64,000 nt of DNA from Alkaliphilus sp. NP8 (GTDB taxonomy: Bacteria; Bacillota; Clostridia; Peptostreptococcales; Natronincolaceae): NCBI GenBank assembly GCA_015978205.1, contig JADWMM010000001.1, positions 199,712-263,711 on the forward strand, written 5' to 3'. Positions 39,064 through 49,547 of this stretch are shown in pieces (position 1 is the stretch's first letter; each line of letters starts with the position of its first letter). The notes below the pieces were generated by a model. It did not search any database, was not told the DNA's origin, and was given only the letters and a program-made list of their open reading frames with translations. The translations under genes were made by a program, and so were the position numbers.

Positions 39064-39267
39064 TTATTTTGAATTTAAATGTTCATTTATTTCTTTAATT
39101 AAAACATCTACATCAATACCATGAACTCTTCCTGCATCACCGATGCTTTCCATTGTAGCACCTGGTCATCCAAGACAGTGAAGTCCATGTCTCATAAAAA
39201 TAGAAGCAAGTTCTTGATCCATTTGTAAAACTTGCATTATTGTCATATCTTTTGTTACAGTAGTCAT
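39064..39267 (-). CDS. DUF1858 (hybrid-cluster-protein-associated redox disulfide) protein with in-frame TGA at codon 34; candidate selenoprotein
   Basis: MTTVTKDMTIMQVLQMDQELASIFMRHGLHCLG(TGA)PGATMESIGDAGRVHGIDVDVLIKEINEHLNSK; RBS aggagg upstream; reading-through frame conserved-looking to the end. Confidence 0.75.
39134..39146 (-). promoter_or_regulatory. Candidate bacterial SECIS hairpin
   Basis: GCATC-GGT-GATGC perfect stem, G in loop, 24 nt from TGA to stem-loop apex start. Confidence 0.55.
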
Positions 39268-39354
39268 TATATTTCCTCCTTTGGTAAATTTGTGATTCCT
39301 ATAATATTACCATATTTTTTAACATATTTCCATTATAGATATAATTATTCATAT

Positions 39355-39534
39355 TTATCAACAAATCTACCCACATTTTCATATTTTTATTTTTTATTGA
39401 AGAATCCACATATTTATGGATTATTTTAAATATTATCCACAAAATCAACACTTTATACACACTTGTTCGGTGGATAATGTGGATAAAGTTGTCTTTTATC
39501 AATAAAATTTGTTAAATTTTCATACTTATTCACA
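39355..39534. promoter_or_regulatory. Cluster of DnaA boxes
   Basis: TTATCCACA 39433-39441 (+), TTATACACA 39453-39461 (+), TGTGGATAA 39478-39486 (-), TTATTCACA 39526-39534 (+); near match TTATCAACA 39355-39363. Confidence 0.75.
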
Positions 39535-39583
39535 GATTAATAGTAAAATTACTGCTATTTTATATTTCTCCATGAACCTAGTC

Positions 39584-40204
39584 TTAATTTATATTTTTAT
39601 AGTACATATCTTTTGTAATTACCATATTTATATACTTACATTTTAATTTTTTTCCTTCTTGAATGAAAAATTGCCTATATGGAATAAAATAATCATTTTT
39701 AAAAATAGCAACACTTTGATCTTCAAATTCTTCAATTACTATTTTTTTTGGTTTAAAACCACATTTTTGGTAGCATCTTTGAGCTCTTTTGTTAAAAATA
39801 GCTACTTTTAAATATAAAGCTTTCATTTTTAACACATTAAAATAATATTCTAAAAAAGCGTTTAATGCGTCAGTTCCATAACCTTCAGATATATAACTGG
39901 GATCAAACACTATTCCTAATTCACTAACTTTTCTTATCCATCTTATATCTCTAAGTGAAATATACCCTACTAGCTGGTTAGATAAATTAAATACTACAAA
40001 GCACTTTTTTGAAAAAGGTACTGTTTTATTTTTATACCAGTAATCTCTTTCAGTTTTACTCATATATTGAACATTATATCCATAAAACAAAGGATCTTTA
40101 TGTTTTCCCCAATTTTGTATGATATCAACATGTTTTCTTTCAAGCTTTTCAATATATGTTTTTTCCCCCACTGCAACTACTGCACTATTATTTATAGTTA
40201 CCAT
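39584..40204 (-). CDS. GNAT-family N-acetyltransferase
   Basis: 'LVGYISLRDIRWIRKVSELGIVFDPSYISEGYGTDALNAFLEYYF...AIFNKRAQRCYQKCGF'. Confidence 0.9.
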   Translation of the reverse strand: MVTINNSAVVAVGEKTYIEKLERKHVDIIQNWGKHKDPLFYGYNVQYMSKTERDYWYKNKTVPFSKKCFVVFNLSNQLVGYISLRDIRWIRKVSELGIVFDPSYISEGYGTDALNAFLEYYFNVLKMKALYLKVAIFNKRAQRCYQKCGFKPKKIVIEEFEDQSVAIFKNDYFIPYRQFFIQEGKKLKCKYINMVITKDMYYKNIN

Positions 40205-40236
40205 GTATTATCCCCCACCATAAAATGTAATTCTAA

Positions 40237-41580
40237 TTATGCGTCTCTATATTTTTCATAATCTAAAAATCTTTGATATTGACCTAACCAAAGTAAATCA
40301 ACAGCTCCAGTTTCACCATGACGGTGTTTTGCAACTATTACCTCACCAATATTTTTTTTATCACTATCAGGGTGATAATATTCATCACGATATAAAAACA
40401 TTACAAGGTCTGCATCCTGTTCTATTGCCCCAGATTCTCTAAGGTCTGACAAAATAGGTCTATGGTCTGCTCTAAGTTCTGGAGCACGAGATAACTGAGA
40501 TAAAGCTATTACTGGACAATCTAGCTCTTTAGCCATTATTTTTAAGTTTCTCGAAATAGATGATATTTCCTGTTGTCTACTTTCAGTTCTTCCATCGCCT
40601 TCCATTAACTGCAAATAATCTATTAAAACTAGATCTAATCCTTTTTCCATTTTAAGTCTTCTACATTTAGATCTCATTTCAGCCACAGTGACACCTGGTG
40701 TATCATCAAAATGTATTTGAGCTTGAGATAACGGAGCCATAGCATTAGCTATTTTAGCCCATTCTTCTTCATTTAAGTTACCTACTTGTATTTTACTTAA
40801 GTCTACCATTGCCTCAGATGCTAACATTCTTAGCATTAATTGCTCCTTTGACATCTCTAAACTAAAAATAGCTACAGAAGCACCAGCTTTTATAGCAGCA
40901 TTTTGGGCTAAATTCAGTGAAAATGCAGACTTACCCATAGCTGGTCTAGCTGCTACTAAAATTAAGTCGGTTTTATGAAAACCACTTAATTTTTTATCTA
41001 AATCCATAAATCCAGTAGTTAACCCTGTAATAGGTTTTTTATTTTCATATAAATCTTCTATTCTATCAAAAGTATCTGATAAAACCTCTCTTATTGGGGA
41101 AAACCCTTCATTAGATCTATCTTGTGAAATATCATATATACTTTTTTGCGCTTGTTCTATTACATCTAAAACTTCTACATCACTACTATAGCCTAATTGA
41201 ATTATATCCTTAGAAGATTTAATAAGCTTTCTAAGTAATGATTTTCTTTCAACTATTTCTGCATAGTAACGAACATTTGAAGTAATAGGAACACCAGAAG
41301 CTAAGCTAGTTAAATAAGGAATTCCACCTATAGCTTCTAATATTTCTTTTTTCTTTAGTTCTTCAGTTAAAGTAACTAAATCTACAGGTTCATTTCTATT
41401 AAATAGATCATATATAGCCTCGAATATTTCTTTATGAGCTTCTTTATAAAAATCTGATCCCTTTAAAACTTCTAAAGCTACTATAATAGCTTCTCTGTCT
41501 AGTAGCATAGATCCTAAAACGGATTGTTCGGCTTCTATACTGTTAGGGGGTACTTTATTAATTAAGTTTAAATCTTCCAT
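40237..41580 (-). CDS. dnaB: Replicative DNA helicase
   Basis: 'PPNSIEAEQSVLGSMLLD', Walker A 'AARPAMGKSAFSLNLAQN', 'LVLIDYLQLM'. Confidence 0.98.
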   Translation of the reverse strand: MEDLNLINKVPPNSIEAEQSVLGSMLLDREAIIVALEVLKGSDFYKEAHKEIFEAIYDLFNRNEPVDLVTLTEELKKKEILEAIGGIPYLTSLASGVPITSNVRYYAEIVERKSLLRKLIKSSKDIIQLGYSSDVEVLDVIEQAQKSIYDISQDRSNEGFSPIREVLSDTFDRIEDLYENKKPITGLTTGFMDLDKKLSGFHKTDLILVAARPAMGKSAFSLNLAQNAAIKAGASVAIFSLEMSKEQLMLRMLASEAMVDLSKIQVGNLNEEEWAKIANAMAPLSQAQIHFDDTPGVTVAEMRSKCRRLKMEKGLDLVLIDYLQLMEGDGRTESRQQEISSISRNLKIMAKELDCPVIALSQLSRAPELRADHRPILSDLRESGAIEQDADLVMFLYRDEYYHPDSDKKNIGEVIVAKHRHGETGAVDLLWLGQYQRFLDYEKYRDA

Positions 41581-41636
41581 AATTTCCTCCTAAGCTATTA
41601 CCTTTAACTACGAGTTGTACTAGATTAATTATAGCA

Positions 41637-41668
41637 CAAAAGGATTGGTATTTTACCAATCCTTTTAA
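41637..41668 (-). terminator. Terminator after rplI
   Basis: aaaaggattggtattttaccaatcctttt. Confidence 0.75.
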
Positions 41669-41704
41669 CATTATATAACAAAATATATTTTTCTAAAACA
41701 ATAC

Positions 41705-42151
41705 TTATGCTTCTTTTATATTTACTTTTAACTTTCCAACAACACCTGCTTGGATTTTAATTTCAACATATCTTGAACCCAGTTCTCTAATTGGTTCTTG
41801 TAGAACTATTTTTCTTTTATCTACTTTTATTTTATATTGCTTTTTAAGTTGTTCAGCTAAATCCTTAGATGTTACAGATCCAAATAATCTTCCGCCATCT
41901 CCTGCTTTTGCAGTTATTTCTATAGGGGAATTCTCTAATTTTTTTGCAAGAGCTTTTGCTTCTTCTAGTTCTTGTTTTTCTTTTAATTTTTGAGAAGTCT
42001 TTTTCTCTTTTAATGTTTTCATATTACCTTCTGTTGCTTCAACTGCTAATCCTTTAGGGAATAGAAAGTTTCTTGCATATCCATCGCTTGCATTTGCTGT
42101 TTCACCTTTTTTACCTAAACCTTTTACATCTTTTGATAAAATTACTTTCAT
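41705..42151 (-). CDS. rplI: 50S ribosomal protein L9
   Basis: '[36 protein letters not shown]'. Confidence 0.98.
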   Translation of the reverse strand: MKVILSKDVKGLGKKGETANASDGYARNFLFPKGLAVEATEGNMKTLKEKKTSQKLKEKQELEEAKALAKKLENSPIEITAKAGDGGRLFGSVTSKDLAEQLKKQYKIKVDKRKIVLQEPIRELGSRYVEIKIQAGVVGKLKVNIKEA

Positions 42152-44160
42152 TCTTCTTCTCCCTCCTCAAAATATTCTTCAATTGATTTTTCTAGTTTAT
42201 CTATTGCTTCCTCCATGGTAGTATTTTCTAGTTGAGCTCCAGCCAATGTCATATGACCGCCTCCACCTAGCTTTTCTAAAATAACCTGAACATTAATATC
42301 TCCCATAGAGCGTCCACTTATAAAAATCATTGTATCATCTTTTTTTCCTAAAACAAAGGATGCTGTAATTCCTCTTGCTGTTAATAATTCGTCTGCAGCT
42401 TGAGCTGCAACAAGATTTGTAGACTTAAAATCTGATTCTACAGCTGAAATAGCTATAGTTTGATAAATTATCCTTGCATTTTTTATAACTTCTGCCTTAG
42501 CTGTAATCGTGTCAAAATCGTCCTCAAATAACTGTTTTACTGAAGTTGTATCAGCACCTGCACGCCTTAATAGGGACGCTGCCTCAAATGTTCTTACACC
42601 TGTTTTAAATGTAAAGTTTTTAGTATCTACTGCAATACCGGCAAGTAGTGCTTCGGCTTCCACTTTAGGTATATTTATTTTTTCATCCATATAACTTAAA
42701 ATTTCTGTCACTAGCTCACATGTAGATGAAGCATAGGTTTCATGATAAGTTAACACAGTATCTTCAATAAACTCTGTACCTCTTCTATGATGGTCTATAA
42801 CAACTATCTTATCCATTATATTTAATAGTTCTGGACATTCTGTAAAATTAGGTCTTTGAGTATCTACTACTACAAGTAACGATGTTCTATCAGCTTTTTG
42901 CTTTGCTTCTTCACAGTTTATTATTGTATCTTCATATCCTTCAATATCATTTATTCTCTTAAGTAATCCTTCAATAGATGGGTTAGGTCCATTTAAAACA
43001 ACATAGGCTTCTTTATTTCTATTTTTAGCTGCACGGTATACACCAAAAGCAGCTCCTAATGCATCTAAATCTGAATTTTTATGTCCCATAACGATAATGT
43101 TTGAAGATTGATCTATAAGTTCACGTAAAGCATGTGATATTACCCTTGCCTTTACTTTAGTTCTTTTTTCTACTGCCTTTGCCTTACCGCCATAAAAACT
43201 AATTTTATCTTTTTTCTTTACAGCTATCTGATCTCCACCTCTACCTAGTGCTAGATCTTTAGCTCCATTAGCAAAGTCACAGTTTTCTGAAGGAGTTTCT
43301 CCATAAGCTCCTATACCTATACTTAATGTGATAGGCATATTATTTCCTGTATCTATTTCTCGTATTTCATCTATTATATCAAACTTTTTAGCTTCTAATA
43401 CTTCTAAATACTTCTGTTGAAAAACAACTACAAATTTATCTTTAGCATATTTGCGTATTAATCCATTAATCTGACCAGTCCATAGATTTAGCTTATGCTC
43501 TATCTCAGCAGAAACTAATGGCCTTTTTAGCTCTTCTGTGCCCTGCATAACATCGTCATAGTTATCCACCTGCATAAGACCTACTACCATTTGTTCTTCT
43601 TTATATTTTTTATTTAATTCTTCGTATTTTGTAATCTCTATCCAGTAAAGCATTATAATATAACTTGATGTATGTCCCTTTGGCAACTTAACAATATTAT
43701 GCGCAACTTTAAAATATCTATCGTTAATATTTACTACAGTTGGAAAGTCATTTTCACTCTGCAATACATTTTTTAGCTGAAAATCTGGAATAACATCCTG
43801 AATATCCTTCTCTAGTAAATCTTTAGTTTCTGTAACTTCTAAAAATTTAGGGTTATACCAAGTTATAGTTCCATCGAATTCAACTATGGTTAATGGAATA
43901 GGTAAATTTAAAACTGCATATTTAGTTGCTGAATCAATATCAGAAGACAACCCTTCAATATACTTAGTCCATTCTTCACGTCTAATATTACTTATTTTTA
44001 AGTTATAATAAATTAGATATGCTAACAAAAATATTCCTAATACACTTATTGCTTTATTATAATAAGATATTAAAAGTATGAATACAAATATTATAATAAG
44101 ATATATTCTTGTGTCTGGGACTAGCATTCTTGCTATTTTACTATTTTTTATACTTTTCAT
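42148..44160 (-). CDS. gdpP: Cyclic-di-AMP phosphodiesterase GdpP (PAS, degenerate GGDEF, DHH/DHHA1)
   Basis: DHH '[14 protein letters not shown]', 'VIDHHRRG', '[13 protein letters not shown]'; overlaps rplI by 4 nt. Confidence 0.96.
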   Translation of the reverse strand: MKSIKNSKIARMLVPDTRIYLIIIFVFILLISYYNKAISVLGIFLLAYLIYYNLKISNIRREEWTKYIEGLSSDIDSATKYAVLNLPIPLTIVEFDGTITWYNPKFLEVTETKDLLEKDIQDVIPDFQLKNVLQSENDFPTVVNINDRYFKVAHNIVKLPKGHTSSYIIMLYWIEITKYEELNKKYKEEQMVVGLMQVDNYDDVMQGTEELKRPLVSAEIEHKLNLWTGQINGLIRKYAKDKFVVVFQQKYLEVLEAKKFDIIDEIREIDTGNNMPITLSIGIGAYGETPSENCDFANGAKDLALGRGGDQIAVKKKDKISFYGGKAKAVEKRTKVKARVISHALRELIDQSSNIIVMGHKNSDLDALGAAFGVYRAAKNRNKEAYVVLNGPNPSIEGLLKRINDIEGYEDTIINCEEAKQKADRTSLLVVVDTQRPNFTECPELLNIMDKIVVIDHHRRGTEFIEDTVLTYHETYASSTCELVTEILSYMDEKINIPKVEAEALLAGIAVDTKNFTFKTGVRTFEAASLLRRAGADTTSVKQLFEDDFDTITAKAEVIKNARIIYQTIAISAVESDFKSTNLVAAQAADELLTARGITASFVLGKKDDTMIFISGRSMGDINVQVILEKLGGGGHMTLAGAQLENTTMEEAIDKLEKSIEEYFEEGEEE

Positions 44161-44187
44161 ACTTAGCCTCCTAAGTCTTTAGAGCTA

Positions 44188-45114
44188 TTATTTTTTTAGC
44201 TTTCTAATATCAACTACAGAGTCTACTAATCCAACAAATGAAATTGCAGTCAATAACGGACCTATAAAAAGAATTACTCCTATTACAATTATACGAACTA
44301 CTTTAGGAATATTAGTTTTTTTAATTAGAAAACTTACAACAGATATTCCTTGTAAAAAAAATAAGAAAATAAAAAGCAATGTAACATTTGTAATTAAGCT
44401 AACATGATAAATTCCTTCTATATAAGTGGTTAAATAACTTAATGTGAAAATAATGAACGAACCAAGTACAATATTAGGTGGTAGTCTAAATGTACTAAAC
44501 TGTGGAAGTTCAACTTTATTAAAATTAAAACGCTTTAATGTTGCAATCGATAAATAATAGTTTCCAACAGATATAAATAAAGATTGAATGATTAGTATCG
44601 CTGGTATAATCATTAATAAATAGTTTAATATTTGATCTACACTTAAAACATCTACTTCCATATTTTTTAGCATTTCAACCTGTGTGCTAATTATTTCTTG
44701 TGAAACAATTGCTATCTCGTCAATTATATTTATGCCAGAAATACTTAAAACAAGCTGGAATGCTACAAATATAGATAAAATTGCTACTATAGCACCTAAT
44801 CCTACTACTACATAAGGTTCTTTATTTTTACTAATATAATATCCCATTATAATAGTCATTGGACCAAAAATTAATAATAAAAAACCAGCATACAATATTT
44901 CTGTTACAATTCCTATTAGTAAACTAAATATAATAAATGATAATATAGAGTATCTAATACCATGTCTATAGGCTAAAATCATAAAAGGCACAGGAATTAG
45001 TACTATTAGTATAGATAATAAAGGTAAATACATAGTACTAAAAGCAAATATAGTTGTTATTGCCGCAATTAATGCAGCTTCTACAAGTGCCTTTTTATTG
45101 TCGTAACTGTTCAA
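44188..45114 (-). CDS. DUF2232/YybS-like membrane protein
   Basis: Polytopic; upstream of gdpP-rplI as yybS in Bacillus. Confidence 0.8.
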   Translation of the reverse strand: MNSYDNKKALVEAALIAAITTIFAFSTMYLPLLSILIVLIPVPFMILAYRHGIRYSILSFIIFSLLIGIVTEILYAGFLLLIFGPMTIIMGYYISKNKEPYVVVGLGAIVAILSIFVAFQLVLSISGINIIDEIAIVSQEIISTQVEMLKNMEVDVLSVDQILNYLLMIIPAILIIQSLFISVGNYYLSIATLKRFNFNKVELPQFSTFRLPPNIVLGSFIIFTLSYLTTYIEGIYHVSLITNVTLLFIFLFFLQGISVVSFLIKKTNIPKVVRIIVIGVILFIGPLLTAISFVGLVDSVVDIRKLKK

Positions 45115-45146
45115 TTAAAATCACTCCTAGTTATTGTCTTATAATG

Positions 45147-45482
45147 CTATTTTTCTTTTTTACGATATTCTAAGTGTTGATATAAATCTGAAAGATCTCC
45201 ATACCACTTTTCAAGGTGATGCTCTTCTAATATATGTAGCTTTGATTTTTCCTGTACCTTCTTATCTATAACTTCATATTCAATACCTAATCGTCTTCCT
45301 AAGGAATAGGTTACTAAAATAATATTAGCTAACCCTTCTATAAGTAGTTGCTGTCCTTCTTTAGCTCCTTTAAACAAAGCTTCAAAAACTGCAGATACAC
45401 TATTTAAAAGCTCACATTTAAGAAAATCTATCATCTTTATATTACGACCTATATCAACATTTTTCTTTTGAAAATCAAACAT
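45147..45482 (-). CDS. MazG-like protein
   Basis: 'DIGRNIKMIDFLKCELLNSVSAVFEALFKG...LANIILVTYSLGRRLG'. Confidence 0.7.
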   Translation of the reverse strand: MFDFQKKNVDIGRNIKMIDFLKCELLNSVSAVFEALFKGAKEGQQLLIEGLANIILVTYSLGRRLGIEYEVIDKKVQEKSKLHILEEHHLEKWYGDLSDLYQHLEYRKKEK

Positions 45483-45692
45483 TAATATCCCTCCAGAATG
45501 TCACTTAAATGACTATTCTATATATATTCTATTATATACCACTCTTTTCCTTCTATTAAAATCATATTGTTACTTTTTATACTCCATATTCTGCTAAGTA
45601 TACATATTTTAATATGTATAGTATCTTTCTATTATATACTATTTTTAAAATTGTGGCACCTATATATAAAAAAATCATCTTAGATGATTTTT

Positions 45693-45959
45693 TTATATTA
45701 CATATTTTAATAATAGCAATAAAATTACTCCAGGCATACCTAGTATACCAACGACAACAGCATTAAAAGGATTTATTACTAAAGAAATACCCCAAATCTC
45801 ACCAATTAAATTTACAAAAAAAAGTAAGATTCCGCCTAATATACTATTCCATATTAATCTTATTATCCATTTTAATGGAACTAATAAAATCCATCCTAAT
45901 GCATATAATAAAATTAGTCCTACAGCATAAGCTAATATAATATTTAATTCTAACTCCAC
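45693..45959 (-). CDS. bofA: Pro-sigmaK processing inhibitor BofA family
   Basis: Small TM protein ending 'LVINPFNAVVVGILGMPGVILLLLLKYVI'. Confidence 0.88.
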   Translation of the reverse strand: MELELNIILAYAVGLILLYALGWILLVPLKWIIRLIWNSILGGILLFFVNLIGEIWGISLVINPFNAVVVGILGMPGVILLLLLKYVI

Positions 45960-46091
45960 TTAAACTCCCTCCCACTATTTATTTTTACTTGGAAGCCCTA
46001 GATTTACTCCAAATCAAACACAGATGTCCAAAATTAGTTTAATTCATATTTTTTATTATATAACAAAATGGAATTTCATATATAATAAAAA

Positions 46092-46122
46092 ATAAGAAGT
46101 AGCATATGACTACTTCTTATAT
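46092..46122. terminator. Terminator-like hairpin
   Basis: ataagaagtagcatatgactacttcttat. Confidence 0.65.
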
Positions 46123-46152
46123 TATATAACTATTTTTAACATAATATGATAT

Positions 46153-46482
46153 CTAGTGCAAATTCATCTTTATTCCATTAGCCTTTGCCTGTTTTAAAAG
46201 ATACGTGTATCTCGCTTTAGTAGCTTCTAATTTATATATAGCATGATCTACTAAGTCGGGGTCACTGCTTACACTATGAAAAAAGTTTTCTGCATCTCGC
46301 CATTCTTCGTAAGCTTTTTTTATATTTTGTACTAATTGCTGATCGTCATCTATTTCTTGATCTTTTATCTGATATACCCTATTATATAGACCTTCTAAAA
46401 CGTTGGCTAACCCTGTAAGTGTCTTCTCTTTTTTTGTAACTATTTCTTTTTCTTCCATTATAGATCCCCCTCCAGACCTCAA
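46153..46482 (-). CDS. DUF2508/YaaL family protein
   Basis: 'DDQQLVQNIKKAYEEWRDAENFFHSVSSDPDLVDHAIYKLEATKARYTYLLKQAK'. Confidence 0.85.
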   Translation of the reverse strand: MRSGGGSIMEEKEIVTKKEKTLTGLANVLEGLYNRVYQIKDQEIDDDQQLVQNIKKAYEEWRDAENFFHSVSSDPDLVDHAIYKLEATKARYTYLLKQAKANGIKMNLH

Positions 46483-46562
46483 TATTATCTATAATGCTAT
46501 CCATTTTTCATTATATTATACCTACATTTTTTTAAAATAGCACTGTGTATCTACCTTTTATA

Positions 46563-47942
46563 TTATAAAATATCTGCTGCCAATTGTGCTAAAGATGATC
46601 TCTCGACTTTATTAAATGTTACATGTGCAGCTATATCTTGCTCCTTAAATTTATTAATAACATATGTTAACCCATTACACTCACTGTCTAAATAAGGATG
46701 ATCAATTTGCTGTGTATCACCCATTAAAACTATTTTACTTCCTTCTCCAACACGAGTGATAATAGTCTTCACCTCATGTCTAGTTAAGTTTTGTGCTTCG
46801 TCAATTATAATAAATTGATTTGGTAAGCTTCTACCCCTAATATAAGTTAAAGCTTCTATTTCAACTCTATTCATTCCAACTAGTGTATCTTCTAGCTTTG
46901 CAAATGACTTTGTTCCTAAAAGTAGTTCTAAATTGTCATAAATAGGTTGAACCCAAGGCCTAAGCTTCTCATTTTTATCCCCTGGTAAATACCCAATATC
47001 TCTACCTACTGGAATAACTGGCTTTGTAATTAATAGTTTTTTATAGCTTCTTTCATCGTTAACTTTATATAGTCCTGTAGCTAATGATAATAATGTTTTT
47101 CCTGTTCCTGCCTTTCCTGTTAAGGTAACCAGTCTAATATCATCATTTAATAAAGCCTCTATGGCCATACGCTGTTCTACATTTCTTCCACTTATACCCC
47201 AATATATATTTTCTCCGAAAATTAAAGATTTAATTGATCCTGAACTTTTATCGAATCTTCCTACTGCGGATTTATTCACAATATCATCTGCTTTTAATAT
47301 AATGAATTGATTTGAGAAAAATTTTTCATCTCTAAAATGATCTGTTTCTAAATATCCTTTTTCATAAAATTGATCTATTAGGTACGATGGCATATTGTAT
47401 GTTTTATAACCTACATATTTTTCATAGATATATTCTTCTATTTTATCATGTAAATAATCTTGACTTTCTATATTTAAACTATCTGCTTTAATTCTCATTA
47501 TTACATCTTTACTAACTAAAACCACTTTGTTTTCAATTCCTTTTTCTGTTTGTAAGTTTAAAGCAACTGCCAATATTCTATTGTCATTATTTATTTCGTT
47601 AAACCATTTAGCCATATTTTTAAAACTTCTATGATTAAGCTCTACTTTTAAAACTCCACCGTTTTCTAACTTTACACCTTTATTTAAACTATTTTGCTTT
47701 CTTAAATTATCTAATTCCCTTGCAATTTGTCTAGCATTTCTTCCAATAATATCTGATAAGTTCTTTTTTTTATCTATTTCTTCTATAACAACTGATGGAA
47801 TAATAATTAAATTATCTCCAAATGCGTATATACTCCTTGGGTCATGTAAAAGCACACTGGTATCAAGTACAAAGGTTTTTTGCATAAATACCTCTACTAT
47901 TATAGAGGTCTTCACCGTCCTTTCTATTGTAAGTCTTTCCAC
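46563..47942 (-). CDS. PIN-PhoH family protein (ATPase/RNase-like)
   Basis: PIN 'KTFVLDTSVLLHDPRSIYAF', PhoH 'LTGKAGTGKTLLSLATGL...FIIIDEAQNLTRHEVKTIITRVG'. Confidence 0.93.
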   Translation of the reverse strand: MERLTIERTVKTSIIVEVFMQKTFVLDTSVLLHDPRSIYAFGDNLIIIPSVVIEEIDKKKNLSDIIGRNARQIARELDNLRKQNSLNKGVKLENGGVLKVELNHRSFKNMAKWFNEINNDNRILAVALNLQTEKGIENKVVLVSKDVIMRIKADSLNIESQDYLHDKIEEYIYEKYVGYKTYNMPSYLIDQFYEKGYLETDHFRDEKFFSNQFIILKADDIVNKSAVGRFDKSSGSIKSLIFGENIYWGISGRNVEQRMAIEALLNDDIRLVTLTGKAGTGKTLLSLATGLYKVNDERSYKKLLITKPVIPVGRDIGYLPGDKNEKLRPWVQPIYDNLELLLGTKSFAKLEDTLVGMNRVEIEALTYIRGRSLPNQFIIIDEAQNLTRHEVKTIITRVGEGSKIVLMGDTQQIDHPYLDSECNGLTYVINKFKEQDIAAHVTFNKVERSSLAQLAADIL

Positions 47943-48160
47943 TAGTATTATATGTTTATTAAATTAAAATGGAATTAATGTATTAAAATTTTAAAATAGA
48001 TTAAATCTTAAAATTATTGTTTTAAATTCTATTTTATAGTTATTAAAATATGCTTTTGTATACAAAAAAAAGACCTATTTAAAATTTAGAAGATAACTTC
48101 TCTAAACTTAAAATAGATCCTTAATTCTTATATTTTAAAATTAATTTAAATTAAATTTTA

Positions 48161-48565
48161 CTAATTCTGTATAGTACCTATGTATTTAAAATCTGTTCCT
48201 ACAATATGCCTAGATACCCAGTTAATAATAAATTCTATCATGTCTAAAACTACTTGCTTTTGATTCATATCAATATCTTTTGCTAATGTTTCATTAAGTT
48301 TATCTATAAATTTTTGATGTTCTTTTTTGTGACTATTTATATCTGCATAATTAAACTTTTCCATAAGCTCTTCTTCATAACCAAAATGATATTTTGTATA
48401 GTCACTTAATTCAGTTAATAATGCTATTATTTCATCATAATGATCTGATCCATCATCTAAAGAAACTAAATTATACAATTCAGATCCAATATCAAATAAC
48501 CTTTTGTGTTGATTATCTACTTCTTCAATACCTGTTTTAAACTTATCCTTCCACTTAAAAATCAT
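48161..48565 (-). CDS. Bacteriohemerythrin
   Basis: 'WKDKFKTGIEEVDNQHKRLFDIG...HFGYEEELMEKFNYADINSHKKEHQKF...WVSRHIVGTDFKY'. Confidence 0.95.
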   Translation of the reverse strand: MIFKWKDKFKTGIEEVDNQHKRLFDIGSELYNLVSLDDGSDHYDEIIALLTELSDYTKYHFGYEEELMEKFNYADINSHKKEHQKFIDKLNETLAKDIDMNQKQVVLDMIEFIINWVSRHIVGTDFKYIGTIQN

Positions 48566-48594
48566 ACTACAACTCCTCCCTTTAAACTATTAAA

Positions 48595-49014
48595 TTAATT
48601 ATTTTTGTTGCTTTCTAGTTTACTATCTTTAGTCTTTATTTCACTTTTAATAACTTCATTGTTTAAATCTTTATTTTTATTTTCAATAGTATCCGTATTT
48701 ATTTTAACATATTCTTCTGAATTAGTATGTAACTCCTCTATCTTTTGTTTTAAGGAGTCATTTTCCTCTTGTAGAACTGTTCCTTCTTTTGTTAAGTTCT
48801 TTATTTTTTTATTTAGTTTCATCTGCTTTATAAGACCTAATAATAATACAATAATTGCTCCTAATACTGCAGAACCTAGTATTACCAAAGCCTGAGATAC
48901 TGAAAACTCTGTAAATAAAACTTTAATATTTACCGGATTTGCATTTTGCAAAGCAAATGTTGCAACTAAAATTGCAAATAGCATTGATATAACAAATTTT
49001 GTTTGCATTTTCAT
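48595..49014 (-). CDS. LapA-domain membrane protein
   Basis: 'FAILVATFALQNANPVNIKVLFTEFSVSQALVILGSAVLGAIIVLLLGLIKQMKLNKKIK'. Confidence 0.85.
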   Translation of the reverse strand: MKMQTKFVISMLFAILVATFALQNANPVNIKVLFTEFSVSQALVILGSAVLGAIIVLLLGLIKQMKLNKKIKNLTKEGTVLQEENDSLKQKIEELHTNSEEYVKINTDTIENKNKDLNNEVIKSEIKTKDSKLESNKNN

Positions 49015-49142
49015 TGCCTTTTCCCTCCTTTAATTTAAAATTTATATATTATTCTTGTTTAATACATGGGATTTATACCCATTAATAATAATCTTAATCC
49101 AATGGTTTGTAAAGTATTTCTGTAGATATATTTACAAAAAAC

Positions 49143-49196
49143 AATCCTCTTTAAGCAATAATTTTAAACTTATATGCTTAAAGAGGGTTTTATTAT
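49143..49196 (-). terminator. Terminator after DUF1540 gene
   Basis: aaaacaatcctctttaagca ... tgcttaaagagggtttt. Confidence 0.65.
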
Positions 49197-49211
49197 TTTT
49201 GTGCGTTATAT

Positions 49212-49391
49212 TTAATGCATTTGATTTTCAGGTACAAATGTTGCACAATCAGTTTCTTGTGTATCCTTAGCATTTTTAGGTGTAACTTCTATTTTTGATG
49301 CTGTACAATGATCTCCACTCATATAATAATGACAAGTATTTACAACACATTTAATTCCACTATTAGGTTGATTCATTTTTTCTGCTCTCAT
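49212..49391 (-). CDS. DUF1540 small Cys-rich protein (absent from ORF track)
   Basis: Manual translation MRAEKMNQPNSGIKCVVNTCHYYMSGDHCTASKIEVTPKNAKDTQETDCATFVPENQMH; RBS tataggaggt upstream. Confidence 0.85.
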   Translation of the reverse strand: MRAEKMNQPNSGIKCVVNTCHYYMSGDHCTASKIEVTPKNAKDTQETDCATFVPENQMH

Positions 49392-49547
49392 ATATTAACC
49401 TCCTATATATTAATATTGTTTTATCAATAATATTATTTGTAAAACTTAATATTTTATACAAAAGGTTTATTACTTGTTTTTAATATATTTAATAATGAGT
49501 TCATCTAATTTTTGACTAATGATTAATACTTAATCATTAAAATATGT

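Noticed and set aside
39355-39534. DnaA-box cluster as the main chromosomal oriC
   Set aside because: Most genes on both sides are on the minus strand, so there is no gene-orientation flip, and dnaA is not in the window. Kept only as a DnaA-binding cluster.
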